Shown here: positions 32,919 through 44,524 of the stretch, piece after piece
How positions within the stretch are numbered: the stretch's first letter is position 1
How the letters are laid out: every line of letters begins with the position of its first letter
Origin: Otatea glauca
Lineage: Eukaryota > Streptophyta > Magnoliopsida > Poales > Poaceae
Assembly: GCA_036346275.1 (NCBI GenBank)
Contig: CM070719.1
Location: forward strand, 1,984,001-2,048,000
Direction of reading: 5' to 3'
Length of the DNA: 64,000 bases
The notes under the pieces: model-generated
Databases searched by the model: none
What the model was told of the DNA's origin: nothing
The model's input: the letters and a program-made list of their open reading frames with translations, nothing else
Position numbers and translations under genes: made by a program

Positions 32919-35775
32919 CTACGATTCGACCTTCGCCATGATCGCGGCGTATGTATGTAACTCGTCCTCACTCTCTTCCATGAGACCGAGGTCAACGCCC
33001 TCTCCGAAAGGAGGAAGCTCATCGAATTGGTTGTACTCTTCCTCGCCGATAACATTCTCAACCCCGACAATCCTTCTTTTTCCTTGAATAACCACGTGGC
33101 GCCCTTGTTAGCTGGATCGGTTACAAAAAGATTTGTGTAACACAATTAGCAAGTACGAATGGTTCTTCTCAGATCCGATCGAGTTTTAGGTCCACGGTAG
33201 TGATACCGCACTTGTCGATGTTCATGCCCTTGGAAGTCTTACCCATTGGCACCGAAAGAGAGGGACCTTCAAAGGTCCGTAATCAAGCTCCCAAATCTCT
33301 TCTATGAACTGTAGTAGGTTTTCCTATCTCCGCTGTCGTGAGACATCATGACGGATACTACTGTTTTGGTTGGTGCTCTTTTATCTTGTGCTCTTGTATA
33401 AAAAGTAAATCCATTTATATCGTATCCTTGGAATGTCCGAATTGTAGTGGACGGTCCTCGAGCCAACACTTTCAATCGAAGCGCACTGCCTCCGATGCAT
33501 CATGTGCCTACGCAACCAATCGCCGGTTATGTCTATGCTCTCTTGCGATCCAACTCTCGACTTCGTTGGTTTGTTCTAGATAGCATGCTCTTGTGCATGT
33601 TGACATACGGGCCACCACAACCGATTGTCCCAGAATCGCGAAATGTGCTTGTGTGAATGAAGCTAGATTGTTTGTACGGAGTGATTTCTGCCAGTGTCCC
33701 TTTTCCTTGTAGCCTACCCTCATGTCGTGATGTAGGCACACCAATCGGTTTGAGATCCATGTAATCAACGCAGAACTCAATGACCTCCTCGGTTCCCAAC
33801 CATCCGCAATGCAACCTTCCTACCGATGATGTGATTCTAACATATTTCTTTATGACCCCATGAACCTCTCAAAAGGATACATCCGATGTAGAAACACGGA
33901 CCGAGAATCAGATCTCTTTCACGATGTGAACAATGAGATGGACCATAATATCAAAAAAGATGGAGGGAAACACATCTCAAGCTGCGCAGAGTGTGGACCA
34001 CGTCTTCCTGTAGCTTATCTAGTTTCAATGGATCGATAGCCTTCTGTGAAATCGCGTTGAAGAATGAACACAACTTCACAATTGGGTCTCGGACTTTCTC
34101 TGCGTAACACCCCTAATCGCAATTGGAAGCATCTGCGTCATCATCACGTGGCAATCGTGAGACTTCATACCAATTAATTTTAAGTCTTTCATTGAGACTA
34201 GTCTCTTTATGTTGGCGAGTATCCGACGGAACTTTCCTCCGCAAGCATTCGCACAAGCTAATTTTTCTTTCTTGCTCAGAGTGTAGCAGTCGCGGAAGGT
34301 ACTTTTCCCCCATCCATGTCTCGTGATGCAGCTCCTTCTGAGTTTCATATCTTCAAGGTCCATCCGTGCTTGAGAGTATCTTTTGTTTTGCCTGTATATC
34401 CAAGAAGATACCAAGCAAGTGTCACACACGCTCTTCTCTATGTGCATGACGTCGATTATGCGTGTCGCACTTCTAAGTCTTTGCCGAGAGGTAGGACCCA
34501 AAATATCGATCTCTTTTCCCACAAAGGAGCCTTATCACCGAACTCGGATAGATGTACCGCTGCTTCCCTTCCGTGGATAATTTTAAGATCCCTTACAGCT
34601 GCAAATATCTCTCTCCCAAGCAGTGATTCTTTGAGCTAAAGCGGTCTCCTTTTCCCATCAAAAGCTTTCTTATTATTGCGGTATGGGTGATCCTTGCGGA
34701 GGAACCTACGATGCCGCATGTAAGACATTTTTCGACAGCTTCACCACCGACTAGCTGTACCATCTAAGCATTGGACGATCCCTTGAAGCCTTTTGTCGTC
34801 TCATGCCCGACAGTTACCAAGGGCGGGGTAATCATTGATGGTTACGAACAACAATGCGCGTAGGATAAAGTTCTCTCTTTTATACTCATCCCATACCCGT
34901 ACTCCATCGCTCCACAAGATTAGAAGATCTTCAACCAATGGTTTGAGGTACACATCGATATCGTTGCGGTGTTGCTCGGGCCCTTGATCGAGTGGCATCA
35001 TAATGTACTTCCGCTTCATACAAAGCCAAGGAGGAAGGTTGTAGATACATAGAGTTACCGCCAAGTGCTATGACGACCGCTCATGTTACCAAAGGATTCA
35101 TCCCATCCGTACTCAACCCGAACCTTATATTCCTTACATCATATGCAAAGTGCTTCTTATATTTTACATCGATGTTCCTCCATTGCACGTAGTCGTGAGG
35201 TGTCCGAGCATTCCATCGTTCTTACGCTTCTTGGCGTGCCATCGTAGCAATTGGGCATGCCTTTTGTTCGCAAACAATCGATTCAGACGGGAATTATAGG
35301 AAAATACCACACCACCTTACGGGAGATCTCATCTTCTTACGCTTCACCCGACATCTTCATTATCGATGTCATCATCGCTGTTCTTATACGCTTTGCTTTG
35401 CAAACAAAGACACCATCCAAGTCCGCAAACTCATTGCGATACAACATGCAATCGTTTGGACATGCGTGTATCCTTTGTACTTCCAATCCCAACGGGCGGA
35501 CAACTGCTTGGCCCGATGACGCACTTGTAGGCAACACGCTCCCTCCGAAGCAAATCCCCAAGAGACATAAGAGCTCGGTGAAGCTCTTATCCGACCAACA
35601 ATTGCTTGCCTTCAAGCTGCAGAGAGTGTAAGCACGGTCTCGCAATTTTGTGCTCCTCCTGCGCACCGGGTACAATGGTGTCGTGGAGTCCTGTACCATA
35701 TGTTGGAACTTTTAAAACTCTCTTTCACTCGTGAAGTCTCCTCCCCATCACGCAACATTTGATCCAGATCATCGA
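32919..35775 (-). pseudogene. CACTA TNP2 transposase pseudogene
   Basis: On the minus strand the pieces occur in TNP2 order. FDDLDQMLRDGEETS is near 35770, then CPNDCMLYRNEFADLDGVFV (35450). NLPPWLCMKRKYIMMPLDQG with NDIDVYLKPLVEDL and INDYPALGNCR is at 35050-34810. IIDVMHIEKSVCDT is near 34450, and LVSMKDLKLIGMKSHDCHVM near 34180. A DUF4218-like CVDYMDLKPIGVPTSRHEGR follows at 33770. The C-terminal VIQGKRRIVGVENVIGEEEY with FDELPPF ends at a TAG at 32919. Many frameshifts interrupt it. The N-terminal transposase-associated domain is missing at the junction with the MITE array. Confidence 0.85.
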
Positions 35776-37683
35776 AAACGAATATATAAACAAATTATGC
35801 TATAAATGGTGGACTTTAATGAAATTTTTCATGGAACTCATTTTGGAGTATCTTATAATCAGTATTAGAGTATACTCAAAAGGATAAAGAGGTATAACAA
35901 CATCATTTAAATGATATACTAGAGGTGGGAGTACGTACACCCACGAGTATGGAATCATTTTCCTATATACATAGGAAGCTTTTTCCGTACTCCTAGGAGT
36001 ACATACTCCCACCTCTAATATACCACTTAAATGAACGCATTATAGACCTTTATTACTTTCGGTATACTCCAATAATAATTCTAATATACTCTAATGTGAC
36101 ATAGTTGAAAAAATTTCATCAGAGCACTTTATTTTTTTGCTACATACCATTTTCCATATGTAAAACAAATATATAAACAAATTATGCTATAAATGGTGGA
36201 CTTTAATGAAATTTTTCATGGAACTCACTTTGGAGTATCTTATAATCAGTATAGAGTATACTCAAAAGGATAAAGAGGTATAACAACATCATTTAAATGA
36301 TAGAGGTATAACAACATCATTTAAATGATATACTAGAGGTGGGAGTACGTACACCCAGGAGTATGAAATCATTTTCCTATATACATAGGAAGCTTTTTCC
36401 GTACTCCTAGGAGTACATACTCCCACCTCTAATATACCACTTAAATGAACGCATTATAGACCTTTATCACTTTCGGTATACTCTAATAATAATTCTAATA
36501 TACTCCAATGTGACATAGTTGAAAAAATTTCATCAGAGCACTTTATTTTTTTTTTGCTACATACCATTTTCCATATGTAAAACGAATATATAAACAAATT
36601 ATGCTATAAATGGTGGACTTTAATGAAATTTTTCATGGAACTCATTTTGGAGTATCTTATAATCAATATTAGAGTATACTCAAAAGGATAAAGAGGTATA
36701 ACAACATCATTTAAATGATATACTAGAGGTGGGAGTACGTACACCCAGGAGTATGGAATCATTTTATTATATACATAGGAAGCTTTTTCCGTACTCATAG
36801 GAGTACATACTCTCACCTCTAATATACCACTTAAATGAACGCATTATAGACCTTTATCACTTTCGGTATACTCCAATAATAATTCTAATATACTCCAATG
36901 TGACATAGTTGAAAAAATTTCATCAGAGCACTTTATTTTTTTTGCTACATACCATTTTCCATATGTAAAACAAATATATAAACAAATTATGCTATAAATG
37001 GTGGACTTTAATGAAATTTTTCATAGAACTCACTTTGGAGTATCTTATAATCAGTATTAGAGTATACTAAAAAGGATAAAGAGGTATAACAACATCATTT
37101 AAATGATATACTAGAGGTGGGAGTACGTACACCCAGGAGTATGGAATCATTTTCCTATATACATAGGAAGCTTTTTCCGTACACCTAGGAGTACATACTC
37201 CCACCTCTAATATACCACTTAAATGAACGCATTATAGACATTTATCACTTTCGGTATACTCCAATAATAATTCTAATATACTCCAATGTGACATAGTTGA
37301 AGAAATTTCATCAGAGCACTTTATTTTTTTTGTTACATACCATTTTCCATATGTAAAACGAATGTATAAACAAATTATGCTATAAATGGTGGACTTTAAT
37401 GAAATTTTTCATGGAACTCACTTTGGAGTATCTTATAATCAGTATTAGAGTATACTCAAAAGGATAAAGAGGTATAACAACATCATTTAAATGATATACT
37501 AGAGGTGGGAGTACGTACACCCAGGAGTATGGAATCATTTTCCTATATACATAGGAAGCTTTTTCCGTACTCTTAGGAGTACACACCCCCACCTCTAATA
37601 TACCACTTAAATGAACACATTATAGACCTTTATCACTTTCGGTATACTCCAATAATAATTCTAATATACTCCAATGTGACATA
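35776..37683. repeat. Head-to-tail array of about five MITE copies (family M1-related)
   Basis: The word TATAAATGGTGGACTTTAAT recurs at 35801, 36188, 36605, 36993 and 37381. The period is about 388 bp, except one of 417 that contains an extra partial copy of TAGAGGTATAACAACATCAT. Each unit has a head TAGGAAGCTTTTTCCGTACT and an inverse tail GTATGGAATCATTTTCCTA with about 50-bp inverted ends. Adjacent units share one TATATACATA joint. The 70-residue open frames recurring in each unit are repeat artefacts. The array ends in an (ATAC)n tract. Confidence 0.9.
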
Positions 37684-39641
37684 CATACATACATACATAC
37701 ATATGGCTTTCATCCATACAAATTACCTAACTAATTAAAGATGGGTATATAGTGCCTATTCATTAGAACAACGTACACTACTGAGTCGTAGTTACACACG
37801 ATTGACTATTTCATTCTAGAACGAGCACACTGTACAGATAGGCAGCCAACAGATCGAGCTAGCCCACAGAGTTAATCAGGATTTTGCACACGTGGACAGT
37901 GCACTTTAACCAATCGAATACGAAATAACACCAGCAACCATTAGTCACACATTGCTTTCGATCGACCTTAGCTAGCAGCTAGCTACAACCGGCAAGAGCA
38001 AATTGACAATAATATCGTGTGGGCTCCGATGCATGAAGATATATAATTAACTAAATTACACTCCATGCATGTCACTAAGAACGCCGGCAACACACTTGCA
38101 TATAGTCACAAATTATATATGCAATTGTTCACGATACATAAAATCCTATATCGGCAATTAATTAATTATATAATTAATTCTCAACACCTCATCCTTATCG
38201 GTCCATAATTACTCTATATATCGCTAGTGTCTAGAAAATATATATTATTGTTTCAGTAGATTGATTTCAGTTTGCAATCACTTGATGTTTTGGATTTTCG
38301 TGGAAATTTTCCCACCAAACGTGCTACAAATATTACCTATCCTATTTCTCGCAAGTTTCCTACTCAAAGAGGCTGCCCACGTGTCACCCCTCTGCAAAAG
38401 TTCCTAAAAAAATACGTAATTAGGTTTAGATCTTTTTAGCCATTTTTTACTGAAAGGATTTTTCGGTTCAGCGAAATCACGGATCCTTCTGAAAGGACCT
38501 CAAATAAATAAAAAAACACGTAATTACGTTTATATCCTTTTAACCTTTTTTTAGAAAGTATATTTCTGTTCCGCAAAATCGCGGATCTTTCGTGAAAAAA
38601 CCTCAAATAAATGCAAAAAAAGAATGTAATTACGTTTATATCATTTCTACCGTTTCGCGTATTTTCTCGATTTACTCGCGTGAGGAGCGATCGCGACATG
38701 GCATGCAGCAGTCACCCATCTAGTTAACCCTAAGTGATGATACAACGATGGATAGACAATTTTTTCTTTTGAAAATCTAAAAAAAGAAAAAGACATTGGA
38801 TCATTGTTGTTCGATGTACACAGACTCAAAACGACAGCATCTTATCTGTAAGTGAGACCGATCGATCGAATAGCCAGCTAGTAGCAGTCACTAACACAGG
38901 CCTGTTCACAAATACACGTGTACTAAAGCCTAAATTGCAACGAAGCCATCGTGATCGACGAGAAAAGCAACTTTTTATTATTAATTAATAACTTTGAGCA
39001 ATATATGTGTGACTACACGCAACCACTTGGAATTGAGAACGGTTTTATTAACAGTGCGAACAGTTCGATGGAACATGAGAATTAATTGGTACGCCTTGAC
39101 GTTTTCGGCACGTATATATCGACGCGCACGGATTTAATGCACGAACCTACCGGAAACGGAAGGTCAAATCTGCTGCGCTCGGTCGCCACTCGTCAGAGGA
39201 TATATATTTATTGGTCTTCCAAATTTAACCAAATTCGCGACTTTTGATCACCAGTACGTACTATTTTGTCACTTAAATCGATATAAAGTAGTTTTATATA
39301 CCGTATTTGTAATCTCGATACTGGTCAATACAGGCTTCGATTCTGTACAATACTGGTTTATCATCTATTGAACTCTATATTATATTTGACAGTACTAGTA
39401 TGTATCTGAAGTAATACTATAAGTGAAATTTGGTGTACATATAATTAAACATATGTATAGTTATAAATATATATTATTATATTAAACCCGAAACGGTACG
39501 CATGTATGAACTAGTACCAGAACATACCATTTAAGAGCCAAACAGATATAGCATCCGGTATGGTATTGATAAGTATGCTCTTGATTCCTTCATTGGGCGT
39601 TGCAGGTTGCATATACCATTAGTACGGAGGGAGATCCAATG
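37684..39641. other. Intergenic AT-rich DNA with one short tandem repeat
   Basis: No gene recognised. At 38415-38650 a unit of about 105-110 bp occurs twice plus a fraction (GTAATTACGTTTATATCC, CGCGGATCTTTC, CCTCAAATAAAT). The ORF 38436-38699 is a by-product of this repeat. Confidence 0.55.
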
Positions 39642-39864
39642 TAGTCCCTATGTGGACTGCAACTTAAGCAATTCCCACAGATCTGGACCGTGCAATCGAA
39701 CGAATGGACGGTTCAGATCTTTCAAATACATATGCTACAGTTTTTGCTACAGTACAGTATCACAAACAGTAAATTTACTACAATATTTTGAATCGATCTG
39801 GACAGTTACTTTTTGATCCAACGGTACGCACGCAACTACTTAAGTTGCAGTCCCTAAAAGACTA
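39642..39864. mobile_element. Small MITE with 27-bp inverted ends
   Basis: Left end TAGTCCCTATGTGGACTGCA followed by ACTTAAG; right end CTTAAGTTGCAGTCCCTAAA followed by AGACTA. Length is about 223 bp. The interior holds the words CAGATCTGGACCGTGCAATC and GGACGGTTCAGATC, another imperfect inverse pair. No coding capacity. Confidence 0.75.
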
Positions 39865-40222
39865 CACGTTATTACGTAGTAGTATTTGCTTAAAACACGT
39901 ACGGCCCTAGCTAGTAATGGTGAACTCCTATGGCATGCCTGCATGATTGATTGGCGTTTATGGACTAGTACTAGTTATGTGCAGCTCTAGGTATTTCCAT
40001 CTCTAAAGTGCTAAAACTGTTGGAATAATTACGGTATAGCAAATATCTTATTACACTATTCATCTCGTTATTTGTCTTTTTCACATCTTTCAAAGGCAAT
40101 TGAGTTTGGTCTTCAAATTTTACTGGATTGTATAAGCTCACCTCTCCTACGTATGGTAATTTTTTAAGAATTTTTCAAAACTTGTACACATGGATTTCAC
40201 GGAATTTTCACTGGATATATTG

Positions 40223-40331
40223 CCTATATATATATGTATATATACACATATATGTACACATGTGTACATGTGTATATATATATACATATAGATATATATA
40301 TATATACATATAGATATATACATATATATAC

Positions 40332-40395
<64 letters not shown>

Positions 40396-40530
40396 ATATA
40401 TATATATGTATATATATATATGTATGTATATATGAATCAAACTCAAGACAAGCCTACTGATCCAGCATAACTTGCTGCCAACAATAGTATGGAGGTGATC
40501 GATCAAACACACTGAGGGCACACAGAGCAC

Positions 40531-40579
<49 letters not shown>

Positions 40580-40595
40580 CACATATATATACACA
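40223..40595. repeat. (TA)n/(TATATACA)n microsatellite region
   Basis: Long alternating TA and TATACA tracts in two blocks (40223-40432 and 40531-40595). The Tyr/Ile-rich open frames on both strands are artefacts. Confidence 0.92.
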
Positions 40596-40598
40596 CAG

Positions 40599-41400
40599 AT
40601 GAGCCTAGGCTCCATGATTTCAAATGCGCAGATTCAAACCAAATTCGGGTATATTTTTCAAAAATCTAGTTTTAGTGTATATACCCATCTATAACAATTC
40701 AAATGAAACACATACCTTTGAAAAAAAATACTCGAATTCAAAGATTTTAAATGAATTTAGATTGCATGCATTGCTGATTTATATATATAATCAGCACATA
40801 CCTACAAATAAACTATCATCAAAAAAGGAAATTCTAGTTTACATTTCAGTTCAAACTTGTTTGAACTAGGTAGTAAACTAGTTAAACTCAACATCTTAAA
40901 ATTTTTAAAAAATTAAACGTACAATACAAAGGAGAATATACCTATTTTGTATCATGGAGCCCAGGCACCATGGTGTCCCAAGTAATTATACTATATAGGA
41001 AGCCGAAATGGGGCACCATGGTGCCTGGGCACCATGATTTCAAATGCGCAAATTCAAGCCATATTCGAGTATAATTTTCAAAAATTTCAGTTTTAGGGTA
41101 TATACCCATCTATAACAATTCAAATGAAACACATACCTTTGAAAAAATATACTCGAATTCAAAGATTTTGAACGAGTTTGGATCACATGCTTTGCTGATT
41201 TATATATAAAATCAGCACATACCTACAACCAAACTATCATCAAAAAGGAAAACTATATTTTGAATTTCAGTTCAAACTTGTTTGAACTAGTTAGTAAACT
41301 GGTTAAACTCAGTATCCTAAAAATTTTAAAAAAAATCGCATAAAAATACATAGGAAAAGTATCCTTTTTAGATCATGGTGCCTAGGCACCATGGTGTCCC
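40599..41400. mobile_element. Tandem pair of MITEs with CACCATGGTGCC ends, period 420 bp
   Basis: The second copy (41010-41400) has clear inverted ends: GGGGCACCATGGTGCCTGGG versus CCTAGGCACCATGGTGTCCC. The first copy (40599-40979) has a shortened left end. Both share the interior (TACCCATCTATAACAATTCA, CAGTTCAAACTTGTTTGAAC). Both are followed by the same AAGTAATTATACTATATA flank, so the duplication included flanking DNA. Confidence 0.85.
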
Positions 41401-41559
41401 AAGTAATTATACTATATATATATATGTGTGTGTGTGTGTGTAATCTACACGCCAGCCAGTTAATATATAGACCGACCAAACCATTTAATACTCCGCGCAA
41501 TAAAATGGTCTCCCAACTAATAAATGCTACTTCTTGTTTGTACATGAATCTTTATTTTT

Positions 41560-44100
41560 TGATTTAGCTATAACTTTCAAATGAGATTGATTTTGTTCTT
41601 CAAATTTTATAGGGTTTTAGAATCTCACATACTATTTCTCAAAATATGTACATGTATTTTTCATAGATTTTTGAAAACACTGGATATGTTGCATTTTACT
41701 ATTGAAACAAATAACATTTTACTAGCTATTACACAAGATGTTACTATACAAACAAAGTGTACAAGCAGAATTAAATTCTTGTTCTGATAGTTCACTTTAT
41801 TTTAGTATAGTAATATCTTGTGTAATAGAAAGTAACATGTTATTTTCTGGAGAGTAAAAGGCAACATATCATGTGTAAACAACTCCTATCATATAAAATT
41901 TATGAAAACCATATGTAAAAGTTTAAAAACTTATCAAAAAAATTATCATACATAGGGGAGGTGAGATTCTACAACCCTGTAAAATTTGAAGACCAAAACA
42001 AATTTTAGCTGAAAGATATAAAAAGACAAATTCAATTGAATAGTGACTTTTCACTCTTTAGCGGTTTGTCAATTTCATATCTTTCAAATGCAATATATTT
42101 TGGTTTTAAAATTTTACAGAGTTATACAAGATCAATCCTCTACATATGGTAATTTTTTGATAATTTTAAAAATATTTTACTACACGTCTGACAAAAAGAA
42201 CTAAATTCTTATTCTTGAAAACCATATGTACAAGTTTTCAAAAATTCTCAAAACTTTATCATACATAGGAGAGGTGAGATTCTACAACCTTGAAAAATTT
42301 TAAGACTAAAATCAATACCAACTAAAATGTACAAAAAAGACAAATTTGGCTAAATAGTGATTTTCAATATTCAACGCTTTATCAATTTCATATCTTTCAA
42401 ATGCTATTGAGTTTGGTCTTCAAATTTTACAAGGATGTAGAAGCTCACCTCCCTTATGTATGGTAATTTTTGAGAATTTTTTAAATATTTTACTATATGG
42501 CCGACAAATAAAAATAAATTCTTGTTTAAATAGTTTACATCGTTTCAGTATAGTAACATCTTGAGTAATAGCTAATAAAATATTATTTTCTGGATAGTAA
42601 AAGTTAACATATCATGTGTAAACTATTCTTATCGTGTAAAATTTTTGAAAACCACATGTTTAGGTTTTCAAATATTCTCAAAAATTACCACACGAAGGGG
42701 AGGTGAGATTCTACAACCTTGTAAAATTGAAGACCAAAATCAATATCAACTAAAAGATATGAAAAAGACAAATTCGGTTAAATAGTTATTTTTCACTCTT
42801 TAGTACTTTGTAAATTTTATATCTTTCAACTACAATTGAGTTTGGCTTTTAAGTTTTACAAGGTTGTAGAAGCTCTCCTCCCCTAAGTATGGTAATTTTT
42901 TGAGAATTTTTTAAATATTTTACTACATGATCGACAAATATAACTAAATTTTTATTCATGAAAACCACATGTATAAATTTAAAAAATTCTCAAAAAATTA
43001 GCATATATAGGGGAGGTGAGATTCTATGACCCTGTAAAATTTGAAGACCGAAATCTCAACTAAAAGATATGAAAAAGATAAATTTGATTCAATACTGATT
43101 TTTCACTGTTTAGCATTTTATCAATTTAATATGTTTCAAATGTGATTGAGTTTGGTCTTCAAATTTTCAAAGCTTGTAGAAGCTCATCTCCTCTACGTAT
43201 GGTAATTTTTTGAGATTTTTTTAGAACTTGTACAAGTGATTTTAACGAACTTTACTTGATAAAGGTGGTTTACTGTCAAATGAACATAAAATGACTGATG
43301 TGTGCAAGAGTTTACTAGTGAACAGACGTTTAACATTTTACAAACAGTTCTCATTTGATTGTTAACATCTATTACAATTACGTTAACGATCAACCACATA
43401 ACATCTTTCTAAAGGGCCGACAAACAGAACTAAAATCTTATTCTGATAGTTCAATTTATTTCAGTTTAGTAACATCTTGTGTAATAGCTAGTTGTTATTT
43501 TCTAGACTATAAAAGACAACATATCATGTGTAAACCACTATTATCGTATAAAACTCATGAAAATCATATGTATAAGTTTTTAAAAATTATCAAAAAAATT
43601 ACCATACGTAGGGGAGGTGAGATTTTATAACTAGTAAAATTTGAAGACAATTATCAATCTCATTTGAAAAATATGAAATTGACAAATGCTAAACAGTGAT
43701 GAATAGTAAATTTGTCTTTTTCATATATTTGAAATGCAATTGAGTTTGGTCTTCAAATTTTATAGGGTTGTAGAAGCTCATCTCTCCTAAATATGGTGAT
43801 TTTTTGAGAATTTTTCAGAACTTGTACATGTGGTTTTCATGGGCTTTACACGATAAAAATGGTTTACTGTCAAATGAATATCAAATGACTGATGTGTATA
43901 AGAGTTTACTACTGAATAGATGCCTAACATTTTATGAATGGTTCTCATTTGATTTTTTACCATCTATTACAGTTACGTTTATAATCATCCACATAACATT
44001 TTACTAAAGGGCCGACAAACAGAACTACACTCTTATCTGATAGTTCACTTCGTTTCAGTTTGGTAACATCTTGTGTAATAGCTAGTAAACTATTTTTTTC
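41560..44100. repeat. Array of alternating inverted repeats (foldback-like)
   Basis: A segment with the words TCATATCTTTCAAATGC, GAGTTTGGTCTTCAAATTTT, GGTTGTAGAAGCTC and TATGGTAATTTTTTGAGAAT recurs near 42075, 42385, 42815, 43120 and 43715. Between these lie inverse copies (AATTACCATACGTAGGGGAG, GTGAGATTCTACAACC, GAAGACCAAAATCAA) near 41950, 42250, 42680, 43000 and 43600. A 250-bp block at 43225-43480 (GGTTTACTGTCAAATGAA, AAAGGGCCGACAAACAGAAC) is repeated at 43810-44050. A partial copy occurs at 40060-40200. No coding sequence. Confidence 0.85.
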
Positions 44101-44414
44101 TGGATAGTAAAAGGCAACATATTCGGTGTTTAGTGGTAAGACTTATATCATTTTATTGCTTTTGTTATCAGTAAGCTACTGATGAAAACCATTCATGAAT
44201 TGGAGTTGCTAGTAAAAAGTTATAGCTAAAACAAAGAAAAATATATTCATGTACAAACTACGAAACACATTTACTAGTGATTGGCAACTTAACTGATTTA
44301 GTCAACACACGGACGTACACGGGATGGTTTGCACATGCTTCTCTGGCCAGAGCGCAGAATAACTATTCTATGCTTGAGAATAACTATTCTATGCTTGAGA
44401 GTAGAATATCGTTA

Positions 44415-44417
<3 letters not shown>

Positions 44418-44495
<78 letters not shown>

Positions 44496-44500
44496 CGCTT
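44418..44500. repeat. (AT)n(GT)n(GC)n microsatellite
   Basis: About 32 bp of AT, then about 36 bp of GT, then GCGCGCGCGC. Confidence 0.95.
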
Positions 44501-44524
44501 GTGTCTTTCTAGGCTATGTGCAGC

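Noticed and set aside
35800..37592. Three near-identical 70-residue minus-strand frames
   Set aside because: They come from the repeated MITE unit and show no protein-like conservation beyond the DNA identity.
40147..40623. 158-residue Tyr/Ile-rich minus-strand frame
   Set aside because: Microsatellite artefact, as above.
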